Assembly: GCF_003352185.1 (NCBI RefSeq)
Contig: NZ_CP029608.1
Location: 5,870,501-5,934,500 of the forward strand
Source of the DNA: Pseudomonas kribbensis
GTDB taxonomy: Bacteria > Pseudomonadota > Gammaproteobacteria > Pseudomonadales > Pseudomonadaceae
Reading direction: 5' to 3'
Length of the DNA: 64,000 bases
Part shown: piece by piece, positions 18,531-27,200 of the stretch
How positions within the stretch are numbered: position 1 is the stretch's first letter
Layout of the letters: every line of letters starts with the position of its first letter
Made by a program: the position numbers and the translations under genes
Notes under the pieces: model-generated
The model's database searches: none
What the model saw: the letters and a program-made list of their open reading frames with translations, nothing else
Told to the model about the DNA's origin: nothing

Positions 18531-19147
18531 GCTGCCTGCTCCTGCGGATTCCACGGGTCGCTGACCAGACAGGCTTCATGGGCGTTTTTCAGCAGCACCC
18601 GCGAAGCGTTTCCGGCCCATTCGCGCAGGGCGACGGCACCGAGTGGCGTCTGCAATTGCATGTCGACCCGGCAGATCGCCTGATCGAAAACCGCAACCAG
18701 TTTGCGTGCCTGATTACGGGTGATGAGTTGCGGTGTACGCAGGATCAAGTCGAGATCGCTGGCCTCGTGCATGGCTGCAAACCCGCTCGCCAGTTCAAAC
18801 CCGGCACTGCCGCTGATGCCCCAGATCCAACCACAATCATCGAGCACCGGCCGCAGTTGCCGGAGCGCCCGCATGACCGGCAGATCACGTTCGCTCTCGA
18901 CATGACAAAGCGCTTCCGGACTGACCCGACAGGCAACCGAATCGACAGGCATGAACGCCGCCAGCCGCTGCTCGCGCAAACGACCGCGCACGCCCACCGC
19001 GACGAGCCCGTCTTCACTCAACGCCCGCCGCACCACCACCGGTTGCCCGGCCGCCAGCGAATCAATCGCCCACTGCGGCGCATCCGCCGGCAGCTGCGCC
19101 GGCGTCATGCCCCACAGCAGATCGTGGGCCAGTGGAATGTTCACCAC
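18527..19147 (-). CDS. mdcG: Malonate decarboxylase holo-ACP synthase (phosphoribosyl-dephospho-CoA transferase)
   Basis: A 206-residue nucleotidyltransferase that attaches the 2'-(5''-phosphoribosyl)-3'-dephospho-CoA prosthetic group to the MdcC serine. WGISGSAGFELASG and the acidic EASDLDLILRTP make the nucleotidyltransferase Gly-Ser / Asp-x-Asp active site. AHDLLWG near the N-terminus is the typical opening. Two adjacent GTG codons can start it (19147 or 19144); the second is better spaced from GAGGG, so the length may be one residue less. It overlaps mdcE upstream and mdcH downstream by a few bases, indicating tight translational coupling. Confidence 0.93.
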   Translation of the reverse strand: MVNIPLAHDLLWGMTPAQLPADAPQWAIDSLAAGQPVVVRRALSEDGLVAVGVRGRLREQRLAAFMPVDSVACRVSPEALCHVESERDLPVMRALRQLRPVLDDCGWIWGISGSAGFELASGFAAMHEASDLDLILRTPQLITRNQARKLVAVFDQAICRVDMQLQTPLGAVALREWAGNASRVLLKNAHEACLVSDPWNPQEQAA

Positions 19148-19926
19148 TGCGCCCTCAGCAGTTCACGCACGCGGCTGGAGGCTTCGCGATTTTTAGCGCC
19201 GAGACGGTTGCTCAAATCCGTCGCGCCAATATCGCCGATGGCCTGCTTCAGGCATTCGCCGACCCGCGCCAGATCCTCCGCCGTCGGCTGTTCGATCTGT
19301 TGCACCGACAAGGTTTCCCAGAGCAATCCGAGGCTGGCATAGCTGTCGATGTCATAGGCCATCGGCGGCACGCTGGACGCCAGGACTTCCAGCTCTTCGA
19401 CGCTGCGCAGAGTCACCCGCGCCGCCGACGCCTTGCCCATCGCATGCACCATCACCCCCGGATCACGCAAGGCGATCAAGCGGTTGGCCTGATAACCATG
19501 GGCCAGAAACGCTCCGGACATGGCCTTGCCCACCAGCAGCGCAATTACCGGATGTCCAGCCAGGCGAGCCCGGGCGTAGGCGTCCGCCGCACCGGCCAAG
19601 GCTTGATGAATACCGAGGGCTTCTTCGCGACGACCGTAGGCCTGGCTCGGCACATCGACGATGGCGATCAAGGGACGTTTTTGCGTTTTGTCTTGGTCGG
19701 CGGTGATCGCATCATCCACAGCCTTGGCCAGGCCCCAGCCTTCGAGCAAACCGACTTCGCCGTTGCGAGCGCGAGGGAAACGGTTGTCCGGATCGGCGAC
19801 CACGGCGATAAAACGCCCGAGTGCCCCGTCAGCGACCATCAGCGATGGCGGCAAACCCTCAACGGCATTCGCCCCGGCGCTCAAGGCATTGAACCAGTTC
19901 AAACCGCGCACGGAATAACCGCTCAT
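19141..19926 (-). CDS. mdcE: Malonate decarboxylase gamma subunit
   Basis: A 261-residue crotonase/carboxyltransferase-fold protein. With MdcD it decarboxylates malonyl-S-carrier to acetyl-S-carrier and CO2. SYSVRG-like opening residues (GYSVRGLNWFNALS), LIAIVDVPSQAYGRREEALG, and LVGKAMSGAFLAHGYQANRL match MdcE. The start overlaps the end of mdcD by four bases, and the stop overlaps the mdcG start. As in the known enzyme no biotin site is expected and none is seen, in keeping with the aerobic, biotin-independent form. Confidence 0.95.
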   Translation of the reverse strand: MSGYSVRGLNWFNALSAGANAVEGLPPSLMVADGALGRFIAVVADPDNRFPRARNGEVGLLEGWGLAKAVDDAITADQDKTQKRPLIAIVDVPSQAYGRREEALGIHQALAGAADAYARARLAGHPVIALLVGKAMSGAFLAHGYQANRLIALRDPGVMVHAMGKASAARVTLRSVEELEVLASSVPPMAYDIDSYASLGLLWETLSVQQIEQPTAEDLARVGECLKQAIGDIGATDLSNRLGAKNREASSRVRELLRAQW

Positions 19927-20774
19927 GAGCGCTCTCCTTGATACAGATCGCGAACCACCGAAGGCTCGATTTGCTTGTCAGTGTCCAGACTCGTCAGCCG
20001 TTGCAGAAACCACTCGGCCCGCTGACTGCGCGGTTGCGCCGGTAAGCCCTGTTGCAACAACTCGCCGACCTGTTGGCGAATCTGCATCACGTCATCGGCG
20101 ACATAACGATCCACCAGTCCACTGGCGAAACGTTGCTCGCCACCGGTCAGGCTCCAGATGAAAGGCCGGTCGCGGGAGTCATATTCCTCGATCCCGGCTT
20201 CCTGCTCGATCACCTGCGGGCCATTCAGGCCGAGGCGTGCTTCCTGGGTCACCAGCAAGTAGCTGCACAGGGCGGCGGCAATCGACATGCCGCCAAAGCA
20301 ACCGACGCTGCCGGCCACCACGCCGACCACCGGTTGGTACTGCTGCAAATCGACAATCGCCGCGTGGATGTCGGCAATCGCCGCCAGTCCGAGGTTGGCT
20401 TCCTGCAAGCGCACGCCGCCGGTTTCCAGCAGCAGGATGGCGCGGGTCGGAATGCCTTTGCGGTTGTCTTCGGCGGCCAGTTCCAGCGCGCCGGCGATTT
20501 TGGCGCCGCCGACTTCACCGAGGCTGCCGCCCTGAAACGCGCCTTCGATCGCTGCGATCACCACCGGCAAACCGTCGAGGTTGCCCTTGGCGATCACCAC
20601 GCCGTCATCGGCCTGCGGCACCACGCCCTGACGTTCGAGCCAAGGCGACATGACGCGTTGAAACGGGTCGAGCAATTCGCGGAAGGTGCCGGCATCGAGC
20701 AAGGCTTTCGCCCGCTGCCGTGCGCCGAGTTCGACGAACGAATGTTTGTACAGAAGTGCCGAGGTGTCAGTCAT
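19923..20774 (-). CDS. mdcD: Malonate decarboxylase beta subunit
   Basis: A 283-residue carboxyltransferase-beta-like subunit that pairs with MdcE to form the decarboxylase active site. ELGARQRAKALLDAGTFREL is the typical opening of the fold. EGAFQGGSLGEVGGAKIAGA and LLLETGGVRLQEANLGLAAI are its oxyanion-region loops, and VGCFGGMSIAAALCSYLLVT follows. The start MTDTSALLYKHSF lies eight bases inside the end of mdcC. A longer open frame upstream only shadows mdcC. Its place between mdcC and mdcE is the canonical order. Confidence 0.95.
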   Translation of the reverse strand: MTDTSALLYKHSFVELGARQRAKALLDAGTFRELLDPFQRVMSPWLERQGVVPQADDGVVIAKGNLDGLPVVIAAIEGAFQGGSLGEVGGAKIAGALELAAEDNRKGIPTRAILLLETGGVRLQEANLGLAAIADIHAAIVDLQQYQPVVGVVAGSVGCFGGMSIAAALCSYLLVTQEARLGLNGPQVIEQEAGIEEYDSRDRPFIWSLTGGEQRFASGLVDRYVADDVMQIRQQVGELLQQGLPAQPRSQRAEWFLQRLTSLDTDKQIEPSVVRDLYQGERS

Positions 20775-21066
20775 GGCCGATCTCCTCGAAGCCTTGTTCC
20801 AGGCGCAGGCGCACCACCCCCGGGGTCGCGCCGAAGTCGTGGATATCGATGGCCATCGCCGGTGGCGTGGTGCCGTCGAACATCCGCGCAAACAGATGCA
20901 GCCAGCGCTGCTGCGCGCCGTTGACCGAGGTCTGCACATTGATCGTCAGCTTGCCGGCCAGGCCCGGTTCGATCAGCACTTCCAGATCGCCCGAGCCGAC
21001 ACAACCGACCAGCGCCCGACCGCGTGGCGGCTGCCCGGCGGGGAATTCAAAGGATAAGGTTTCCAT
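20767..21066 (-). CDS. mdcC: Malonate decarboxylase delta subunit (acyl carrier protein)
   Basis: A 99-residue carrier protein that shuttles acetyl/malonyl groups on a phosphoribosyl-dephospho-CoA arm. Ser25, in GCVGSGDLEVLIEP, is the expected attachment site and matches the Klebsiella residue number. The rest (TINVQTSVNGAQQRWLHLFA, FGATPGVVRLRLEQGFEE) matches MdcC/CitD-like carriers. The ATG at complement 21064-21066 overlaps the mdcB stop as TGATG; the TTG before it is less likely. It is distinct from fatty-acid ACP and is charged by MdcB plus MdcG. Confidence 0.95.
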   Translation of the reverse strand: METLSFEFPAGQPPRGRALVGCVGSGDLEVLIEPGLAGKLTINVQTSVNGAQQRWLHLFARMFDGTTPPAMAIDIHDFGATPGVVRLRLEQGFEEIGHD

Positions 21067-21938
21067 CAAAACGCTCCCTGAAGGATGCCGTCGCGCTCGA
21101 ACCTGTCGAGCAACAGCGTGGCGGCGAGCAAGTCGGCGGCGCCACCGGGCGAGGCATTCAATGCGATGAGTTGTTGATCCAGCTCGTGCAGGCGACGGCG
21201 ACCGGTGAGGCTGGCACTGCCCCCGGCGTCGAGCACCGCTTGGGCGCCGTGCTGCATGGCGTGCAGACCCGGTTCGCCGGCGCGATACAGCACGCAGGTG
21301 TCGGCGAGGTCGGTCATGATCGCCAGCAAGGCATCGAGCCGGGCGTTCTGTTCGCCATGGCCGGTGGCGCGGCTGAGCTTGAGCTGCGGCAGGCCACGCT
21401 GCACCACGGACGGGAAGCCGAGCTGCGCTTCTTCCCGGGCACCGCGAGCGCCGTAGCGTTGGGCGACTTGCGCGCCGTGGCTCAGCGGACGCGGCGCATG
21501 ACGGTCATCGAGCAACGCCAGACGTGCGGCGCGTAGGGTAACGGCGCCAGCGCTGGTGGATTTCGTCTCCAGCGCCGCAGCCGTGACCAGCAGGCCCAGC
21601 GCCCAGATCGCACCGCGATGGGTGTTCACTCCGTGGGTGGTGGCGAGCATCGCTTGTTCGCCTTCCCGGCCGATGCGGCCAATGGCTTCGCGCAGCGGCA
21701 AGCCGATCTCGCCGAACTCAAGCGCGGCCTCGGCCATTTCCTTGAACGCCGGCCACAACGCCAGCGCCGAGGCGTGCATCAATCCCAGGTGCAGGTCGGT
21801 GTGCGCACCGTTGCCGCGACGGTCGACCAGAGCCGGTTTCGGCGACAGGTCGGCTTCGTCGATCAGCGCGTCCACGGCCAGATCCGCTAACCGGTCAGCC
21901 AAGGAAACAGGTTTCGCTTTCAGGTTGAGTGCGTGCAT
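21066..21938 (-). CDS. mdcB: Triphosphoribosyl-dephospho-CoA synthase
   Basis: A 290-residue CitG-family enzyme that joins ATP ribose to dephospho-CoA, making the precursor of the MdcC prosthetic group. TPKPALVD-like ([20 protein letters not shown]) is the family signature near residue 34. [18 protein letters not shown] and the C-terminal [18 protein letters not shown] are also typical. The ATG overlaps the mdcA stop (TAATG) and follows CAGGAG seven bases away. An in-frame extension upstream shadows mdcA and was dropped. Confidence 0.94.
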   Translation of the reverse strand: MHALNLKAKPVSLADRLADLAVDALIDEADLSPKPALVDRRGNGAHTDLHLGLMHASALALWPAFKEMAEAALEFGEIGLPLREAIGRIGREGEQAMLATTHGVNTHRGAIWALGLLVTAAALETKSTSAGAVTLRAARLALLDDRHAPRPLSHGAQVAQRYGARGAREEAQLGFPSVVQRGLPQLKLSRATGHGEQNARLDALLAIMTDLADTCVLYRAGEPGLHAMQHGAQAVLDAGGSASLTGRRRLHELDQQLIALNASPGGAADLLAATLLLDRFERDGILQGAF

Positions 21939-23608
21939 TACCAGCTCCTGAACTTGGCGGGCGGGTTGTAGAGGCCGCCGGACCACTCGACCAGATCGGC
22001 CACGCTCTTCGCCGCCAGCAATTCACGGGTGGCGTCGGTGCGGCGGATGCCGAGGTCTTCGGGCAAGGCGATCAGACCTTCGCGGCGCATGCGTTCGGTG
22101 TCTTTCGGGTTGTGGCGCAGGCCGATGGCGGTGACACCCGCGACGGCAGCGATCATCGCCTGACGCTCCTCCAGCGAACGCGCCTTGTACAGGTAGGCGA
22201 TGCCTTCTTCGGTCAGCAGGTGGGTGACGTCGTCGCCGTAGATCATGATCGGCGCCAACGGCATGCCGCTTTTCTTCGCCACATCTACCGCGTCGAGGGT
22301 TTCGACGAAGGTCGGTTTACCGCCCTCCTGGAAGGTCTCGACCATCTGCACCACGAGTTTCTTGCCGCGTTCGAGCATCGGCTGCTGCGAATCGTCGTGG
22401 CGCATGTCGAGCCACGCCGGGGTGCCGTGACGCCGGCCGCGCGGGTCGTGGCCCATGTTCGGTGCGCCGCCGAAACCGGCGAGGCGGCCACGGGTTACGG
22501 TTGAAGAATGGCCATCGCCATCGACTTGCAGGGTCGCGCCGATGAACAGGTCCACCGCGTATTGCCCGGCCAGTTGGCAGAACATCCGGTTGGAACGCAG
22601 CGAGCCGTCGCGGCCGGTGAAGAACACGTCGGGACGGGCGGCGATGTAGTTTTCCATCCCCAGTTCAGTGCCGAAGCAATGCACGCTTTCGACCCAGCCA
22701 CTTTCAATCGCCGGGATCAAAGTCGGGTGCGGATTGAGGGTCCAGTTGCGGCAGATCTTGCCCTTGAGGCCGAGGGATTCGCCGTAGGTCGGCAGGATCA
22801 GTTCGATGGCCGCGGTGTTGAAACCGATGCCGTGGTTCAGCGACTGCACGTTGTGTTTTTCGTAGATCCCGCGGATCGCCATCATCGCCATCAACACGTG
22901 CACAGGCTTGATGTGACGCGGGTCGCGGGTGAACAGCGGTTCGATGTAGAACGGCTTGTCCGCCACCACCACGAAATCCACCCACGATGCGGGAATGTCC
23001 ACCCGGGGCAGTTCGCTGACATCGTCCACCAGTTGATTGACCTGGACGATGACGATGCCGTCGCTGAACGCCGCCGGCTCGATCAGCGCCGGAGTGTCTT
23101 CGGTGCTCGGGCCGGTGTAGATGTTGCCGGCCCGGTCGGCCATGAACCCGGCCGAGAGCACGACGTTGGGGATCAGGTCCACCACCAGCCGGGCGTAGAG
23201 TTCGATGTAGGTGTGGATCGCGCCGACTTCCAGCTGGCCGTCTTCGAGCAACTGGCTGATGCGCAGGCTCTGGGTGCCGGCAAAGGAGAAATCGAGCTTG
23301 CGGGCGATGCCGCGTTCGAACAGGTCCAGATGCTCGGAGCGACCGACACTGGGCATGATCATGTGCAGGTCGTGAAGCTTTTCAGGATCGGCCTTGGCCA
23401 AAGCACGGGAAAGGAAATCCGCCTGCTTCTGGTTGTTGCCCTCCAGCACCACACGGTCGCCGGGCAGGATCAGCGCCTCAAGCGCCGCGACGATCCTGTC
23501 GGTGGGCAACACCGCACCGTCGGCCAGCCCGCGCACCTTGTCGAGGCGCCGCTGCTTCTCGTCGCGCCGCCGCGTCCAGCGCGAGTCGGGGGAAATTGTT
23601 GTTGTCAT
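21938..23608 (-). CDS. mdcA: Malonate decarboxylase alpha subunit (acetyl-S-ACP:malonate transferase)
   Basis: A 556-residue CoA-transferase-like subunit that exchanges malonate for the acetyl group on MdcC, releasing acetate each cycle. [19 protein letters not shown] is the usual N-terminus. [40 protein letters not shown] and the glycine-rich [20 protein letters not shown] are strong MdcA signatures. The ATG at 23608 follows GGAG by five bases and is preferred to a GTG two codons earlier. It is the first gene of the unit; a perfect 15-base palindrome lies 82 bases upstream. Confidence 0.96.
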   Translation of the reverse strand: MTTTISPDSRWTRRRDEKQRRLDKVRGLADGAVLPTDRIVAALEALILPGDRVVLEGNNQKQADFLSRALAKADPEKLHDLHMIMPSVGRSEHLDLFERGIARKLDFSFAGTQSLRISQLLEDGQLEVGAIHTYIELYARLVVDLIPNVVLSAGFMADRAGNIYTGPSTEDTPALIEPAAFSDGIVIVQVNQLVDDVSELPRVDIPASWVDFVVVADKPFYIEPLFTRDPRHIKPVHVLMAMMAIRGIYEKHNVQSLNHGIGFNTAAIELILPTYGESLGLKGKICRNWTLNPHPTLIPAIESGWVESVHCFGTELGMENYIAARPDVFFTGRDGSLRSNRMFCQLAGQYAVDLFIGATLQVDGDGHSSTVTRGRLAGFGGAPNMGHDPRGRRHGTPAWLDMRHDDSQQPMLERGKKLVVQMVETFQEGGKPTFVETLDAVDVAKKSGMPLAPIMIYGDDVTHLLTEEGIAYLYKARSLEERQAMIAAVAGVTAIGLRHNPKDTERMRREGLIALPEDLGIRRTDATRELLAAKSVADLVEWSGGLYNPPAKFRSW

Positions 23609-23689
23609 GCTCACTCCACGGGGTTCGCTGTCGTGGAGCTACCTTAGGAGTGTGTTCGAGGGGCATCAATCAAGCGCAGCGGTGAATCG

Positions 23690-23704
23690 TTACGGTGAGC
23701 GTAA
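23690..23704 (-). promoter_or_regulatory. Candidate MdcR operator upstream of mdcA
   Basis: TTACG-N5-CGTAA is a perfect palindrome that fits the LysR T-N11-A rule. It lies 82 bases before the mdcA start in a short gap that must hold the promoter of the whole mdc-mad unit. Its right half (TGAGCGTAA) recurs upstream of mdcR. The position and symmetry make it the best MdcR-site candidate in the window. Confidence 0.5.
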
Positions 23705-23718
23705 TGGTTGGAATCGCT

Positions 23719-23784
23719 ATCGCGAGCAGGCTCGCTCCCACAAGGGGAACGCATTTCAAATGTGGGAGCGAGCCTGCTCGCGAT
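23719..23784. repeat. REP doublet between mdcA and chpC
   Basis: Inverted copies of the GGGAGCGAGCCTGCTCGC core (23719-23742 and 23761-23784, approximately) have ends in GCGAT and a spacer resembling that at 16267. It lies 15 bases upstream of the mdcA operator candidate and 31 bases past the chpC stop, reading from chpC. It forms the second REP edge of the malonate cluster. Confidence 0.9.
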
Positions 23785-23814
23785 GAGGCCAAACCGAACA
23801 CTGCAGACTCTGGA

Positions 23815-24285
23815 TCAATGAACTAGTCCCGCGTCCACCAACAACTTCTCCAGTGCCAACAAATCCGGCACCTTCGCCACCTGTTCCCCCACCTGCACCG
23901 CCGCCTGCTCCAGCGCACACAGCGGCACGTCGACATAACTCAACTGGCTGTCGAGCTTGTACGAGCGCGGAATCCCCTGCACCAGCAAGGCAATGAAACG
24001 CAGCGTCGGCAATCCGCCGAGGGCGTTGAGGATGACGATTCGGGCCCGTTCGCCGATGACGATCTTGTTGCCGCACGCCGACTCGAAACTCAGCAGCGGA
24101 ATCTGCCGCTCGCGCCAGGTCACCCGGCCCAGATACCACGGCGGCGTATCAAGGTCGAAGGCACTGGACTGGTAGTCGATCAGCTCGGCGACGGCGACGT
24201 TGGGCAGGATCAGGTTTCGATCAGCCAGCGGCAGCAACAGCCCGGTGAGCTGACTGCTGCGCTGGTTATGACGCCGCTCATGCAT
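23815..24285 (-). CDS. chpC: CheW-like chemotaxis adaptor ChpC
   Basis: A 156-residue CheW-domain protein at the distal end of the Pil-Chp cluster. GLLLPLADRNLILPNVAVAE begins the domain, and LLSFESACGNKI and RIVILNALGG are CheW-like core strands. ChpC is the second CheW homologue of the twitching chemosensory array and links ChpA to receptors, perhaps other than PilJ. The start MHERRHNQRS overlaps the chpA end by eight bases. In P. aeruginosa chpB (methylesterase) lies between chpA and chpC; here there is no room for it. Confidence 0.9.
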   Translation of the reverse strand: MHERRHNQRSSQLTGLLLPLADRNLILPNVAVAELIDYQSSAFDLDTPPWYLGRVTWRERQIPLLSFESACGNKIVIGERARIVILNALGGLPTLRFIALLVQGIPRSYKLDSQLSYVDVPLCALEQAAVQVGEQVAKVPDLLALEKLLVDAGLVH

Positions 24286-27200
24286 GTTTTTTGCTCCACA
24301 GGGCAATGCTTTCGAGAAGCACCGATTCCTGGTACGGCTTGCCGAGGTAGTCGTTGACGCCGATGGCCATGGCGCGGTCGCGGTGCTTCTGCCCGGTGCG
24401 CGAAGTGATCATGATGATCGGCAGGTGTTGCAGGCGTTCGTCATGGCGCACCTGGGTCGCCACTTCGAAGCCATCCATGCGCGGCATTTCAATGTCGAGC
24501 AGCATCAGGTCGGGCATGTGTTCTTCCAGCAGCAGCATGGCGTCGACCCCGTCCTTGGCGGTCAGTACGTTCATGCCGTGGCGTTCGAGCAGGCGGCTGG
24601 TGACCTTGCGCACGGTGACCGAGTCATCGACCACCAGCACCAGCAACGGCTTCTGCGGTTCGCTGTCGATCTCGTGACTGGCCGGACGCTGCGGCAACCG
24701 CGCCTGCATCGCACGGATCGGCGCCAGCAGATCGAGGATCAGCACCACCCGGCCATCGCCGAGAATCGTTGCCCCGGACACGCCCTGCACCGCCGCGAAC
24801 TGCGGGCCGAGGCTCTTGACCACAATCTCGCGGGTGCCGGCCATGGCGTCGACCTGCACCGCGATGTGCCGGTCGTTGCATTGCACCAGCAGCACCGGCA
24901 GCGGCAGGCTCTGGCCGAGCAGTTTCGGCCGTGGCGCGGTTTTCAGCAGCTCGCCCAGATAGCACAGTTCATAACGCTGGCCGCCATACTCGTAGCGCGG
25001 CGGATCGTGACGGAAATGCCCGTCCAGTTCATTCGGCAATACACGAACGATGCCGTCGATGGTGTTCAGCGGAATCGCGTATTGATCCTCGCCGCACTGC
25101 ACCATCAGCGCCCGGTTGACCGATACGGTGAACGGCAGGCGAATGCGGAAATGCACACCCTGCCCCGGCACCGAATCGATGCTCATGGTGCCGCCCAGTT
25201 GCCGCACTTCTTCGTGGACCACGTCCATGCCCACGCCGCGCCCGGAAATCTGGGTGATTTTCTCGGCGGTGGAGAAGCCCGGTTGCAGGATGAACTGCAA
25301 CACTTCGCGGTCGCTGATTTCCGCGTTCGGTGCCAGCAGGCCGCGCTTGATCGCCTTGCGCCGCACCGCGTCCAGCGGCACGCCGGCGCCGTCATCGCGG
25401 ATGTCGAACACGATGTCGCTGCCCTCACGGGACAGGTCGAGGCTGATCTGACCCTGAGCCGGTTTGCCCGCTGCCAGTCGCACCTCGGCGGGTTCCAGAC
25501 CATGGTCGACGGCGTTGCGCAGCATGTGCTCCAGCGGCGCCGCCATGCGTTCGAGGACGTTGCGGTCCATCTCGCCTTCAGCGTTGCCGACGGTGAACGC
25601 CACGTCCTTGTTCAGCTCTTCGGCGACCTGCCGGACGATGCGTTTGAGTCGCGGCAACATGCGCTCGAACGGCACCATGCGCGTGCGCATCAGGCCTTCC
25701 TGCAATTCGGTGTTGATCCGGCCTTGCTGTTGCAGCAGGTTCTCGGCGTCGTGGGTGCGCCGGTCGAGGGTTTCCTTGAGGTCGAGCAGGTCGGAAGCGG
25801 ATTCGAACAGGGCCCGGGACAACTGCTGCAACTGCGAATGGCGATCCATTTCCAGCGGATCGAATTCTTCGTAGCCCAGGCGTTCGGCGTCCACTTGCTG
25901 ACGGCTGAGGATCCGCCCCTGGGTTTCGGTGTCGAGCCGGCGCAACTGGTCGCGCATACGCTCGATGGTGGTTTCCATTTCGTTCAGCGCGGTCTGCGCA
26001 TCGCTGACCTGTTGCTCGATACGCCCACGGAAAATCGAGGTTTCGCCGGCAAGGTTGACCAGTTCATCCAGCAGTTCGGCGGAAACCTTGACCATGTCCG
26101 CGCCGGCCTCGGCAGCGGGCGCGGCGGGTTCGGTCTTCAAGGGCACCGGCAGTATCGGCGCAGGCGTTTCCACCGCCACCGGGTGGCTGAAATTCTGGAT
26201 CGCACCGATCAGTCGATCCGCCGGCGGGCATGGCTGGCCGGCGCGCACCGCATCGAGCATCTGCGCCAACCGGTCATGGCCGCGCTGCAACAGGGCAAAC
26301 AGTTCGGCGCTGCTTTGCAGGGTGCCGGAGGACAGGCTTTCGTACAGGTATTCGAGCTCATGGGCGAGGTCGCCGATGGGACCGATTTCCACCATCCGCG
26401 CGCCGCCCTTGAGGGTGTGCAGATCGCGCAGCAGGGTTTCCACTTCCTGGCGGTTGCCGGGTTCGGCCTGCCAGCGCAGCAGCGCGGCGCCGGAGTTTTC
26501 GATGATGTCGAAACCTTCTTCGAGGAAGATTTCCAGCAGCTCCGGGTCGTGTCCGGCGCCGTCATGGCTGGCGGCCTCCGGCGGCGTCTCGGGACCGCCT
26601 GACTGGCCCTGACGGAACTGGCGGATCGCGTCGATCAACTCCTGCGCCGGCTTCAGCGGCTGATGCTCATGCAGTTGATCGAGGAACAACGCCAGTCGCT
26701 CATGGCTTTGCTGCAACAGTCGGCCCAGGGCGTCGCTGTGGTTGTAGCGGCGATCCACCAGTCCTTCGTAAAGGTTTTCCAGCTCCTGGGCCAGGTCGCC
26801 GACCGCCTCGACCTCGGCCATCCGCGCACCGCCCTTGAGGGTGTGCAGATCCCGTTGCAGCGACGACAGCGGCGCGCCGTTTTCCGGGTCGTTCAACCAG
26901 CGCTGCAAGGCTTGCCCGGCGCTGTCGAGAATGTCCACCGCTTCTTCGAGGAAGATCTCGACGATCTCGTCATCCGCGCCGATCCCGGTGCTTTTTTGCA
27001 GCTCGGCAGTGGCGCTGCCCAGCTCGGAAATACTCAGGGTCCGACTGCCGTCGCTGCGAATCAGGCCCATGGCTGAAGGGTCGAGGCCTTCGTCGAGCAG
27101 TTCGTGCAGCGCACGGATGCGCTGCGGTTGCGGGGTGATCTCCTGGCCGGCGGCCAGTTCGTCGAGCATGTTGATCAGCGCTTCGTGGGCCTGCTGCGCC

